DNA of 5,501 nucleotides, taken from contig DATFXD010000072.1 of NCBI GenBank assembly GCA_035258605.1, positions 1-5,501 of the forward strand. The letters are read 5' to 3'. The notes under the pieces are model-generated. The model saw only the letters and a program-made list of their open reading frames with translations. It was not told where the DNA came from and did not search any database. Source of the DNA: AWTP1-13 sp035258605 (GTDB lineage Bacteria; Pseudomonadota; Alphaproteobacteria; Rhizobiales; Hyphomicrobiaceae). The position numbers were made by a program, and so were the translations under genes. This document shows, piece by piece, positions 5,036 to 5,501 of the stretch (its first letter is position 1; each line of letters opens with the position of its first letter).

Positions 5036-5468
5036 GCTCGCACTCCTTTCTGCTTAGGCGTTCAAGGGACAAGTACCGGGCAATTGTCGTTTGGCTTCGG
5101 CACGGCGTCCTGCGCACCACGTTGTGTTCGTGGCCGATCGCCGGTGACGTTCCGAAGGCTGGTCCCTCTTAGGGCGTCTTAAACGCTTTTCGATCACATG
5201 GCATCATTAGCCTGATCGGTGGGCGGCGCCACTTCCTACCAGCAGGCCTAGAGCAATCAACCCGACGGCCATGCTCGATGATTGAGGGCAAAAAAAACTA
5301 ACGAACATGTGACCGAGCTCACAGCTCGACGCGATGCCGAGTGTTATGGGTGGTGTACAAGCTCTGTGACCACCGCAGTTCCGGCACAGAAAGCGCAAAG
5401 AGCAAAGCACCGATGTCGTGGACCCGCCATTTCGGCAAGCGCATGGGTCAGACAAATGGAGATGTGTG
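5036..5468. other. Long intergenic region without a convincing gene
   Basis: The region is less GC-rich than the operon and has no frame with both a good start and coding character. It contains an A8 run at 5290-5297, a TGTGA-N6-TCACA palindrome at 5308-5323, and short plus-strand codons leading into the gene at 5469. On the minus strand a hydrophobic peptide (MAVGLIALGLLVGSGAAHRS) is encoded near 5207-5272, but without a ribosome binding site. Confidence 0.4.
5308..5323. promoter_or_regulatory. Exact CRP/FNR-type palindrome
   Basis: TGTGACCGAGCTCACA has both five-base half-sites of the CRP consensus (TGTGA-N6-TCACA) without a mismatch. It lies about 150 bases upstream of the plus-strand gene at 5469. 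A CRP-family regulator could bind it, but alphaproteobacterial members of the family differ in preference, and one site may occur by chance. Confidence 0.35.
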
Positions 5469-5501
5469 ATGAAAAGACTCACCCAGCAGATCGCGCTCGC
5501 G
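5469..5501 (+). CDS. Start of an unidentified gene (cut by window edge)
   Basis: ATG 5469 opens a frame that runs to the window edge: MKRLTQQIALA, 11 codons. GGAG at 5458-5461 lies seven bases upstream, a good ribosome binding site. The Lys-Arg start followed by a tract turning hydrophobic would suit the start of a signal peptide, but 11 residues are too few to say. A short upstream frame (ATG 5413, ending in GDV) stops at TGA 5467-5469, overlapping this start as TGATG, so the two could be translationally coupled. Confidence 0.5.
   Translation, partial: MKRLTQQIALA

Noticed and set aside
4979..5182. A 67-codon plus-strand frame
   Set aside because: No ribosome site, and it runs antisense over the strong ribosome site and start at 5035.
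5207..5482. A 91-codon minus-strand frame, including a hydrophobic tail MAVGLIALGLLVGSGAAH
   Set aside because: The GTG start and the internal ATGs lack ribosome sites, and the upstream part is Cys/His/Ser-rich without coding character. Only the hydrophobic tail looks protein-like.

Overview
The window looks like an alphaproteobacterial chromosome, most likely from the Bradyrhizobium / Rhodopseudomonas / Xanthobacteraceae side of the Hyphomicrobiales. The evidence is a GC-rich, codon-biased left two thirds, an ABC-transporter binding protein with the 'RRDFITMLGGAAAWPLAAHAQ' type of leader common in that group, and an interspersed repeat built on GTCCGCTTTGGGTCA / AAGCGGAC arms that I associate with those genomes. 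The lineage call is recognition, not a database result.

Layout, left to right. (1) 1-244, minus: the first 81 codons of a periplasmic ABC-transporter substrate-binding protein, truncated by the window edge. (2) 245-485: its upstream region, holding a sigma-70-like promoter and several arms of the interspersed repeat. (3) 486-3802, minus: a tightly coupled two-gene operon, an AMP-forming acyl-CoA synthetase followed by a thiamine-diphosphate (TPP) enzyme of the acetolactate synthase / benzaldehyde lyase / 2-hydroxyacyl-CoA lyase superfamily, joined by TGATG. (4) 3799-4055: a diverged second copy of the ABC gene's first codons, promoter and repeat, in the same orientation as the left copy. The operon is therefore bracketed by direct repeats of about 230 bp, and its first gene is preceded by a decayed signal-peptide ORF that overlaps its start as ATGA. 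(5) 4157-4350, plus: a 27-codon membrane mini-protein gene whose ribosome binding site lies in a small hairpin, followed by a near-perfect 14-bp stem-loop. (6) 4493-4711, minus: a 72-residue zinc-ribbon protein. (7) 4782-5035, minus: a small unknown gene with a strong ribosome binding site that appears broken by one frameshift. (8) 5036-5468: no convincing gene, but an exact TGTGA-N6-TCACA palindrome. (9) 5469 to the end, plus: the first 11 codons of another gene.

The working idea for the operon is that the synthetase activates a carboxylic acid to its CoA thioester and the TPP enzyme cleaves or decarboxylates that thioester or a product of it. Ligase plus TPP enzyme pairs are known for oxalate (oxalyl-CoA synthetase and decarboxylase) and for 2-hydroxyisobutyrate (CoA ligase and 2-hydroxyacyl-CoA lyase). 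The substrate here cannot be read from the sequence. The most unusual structural feature is the repeat-bracketed operon that seems to have acquired the promoter and leader of a neighbouring transporter gene.
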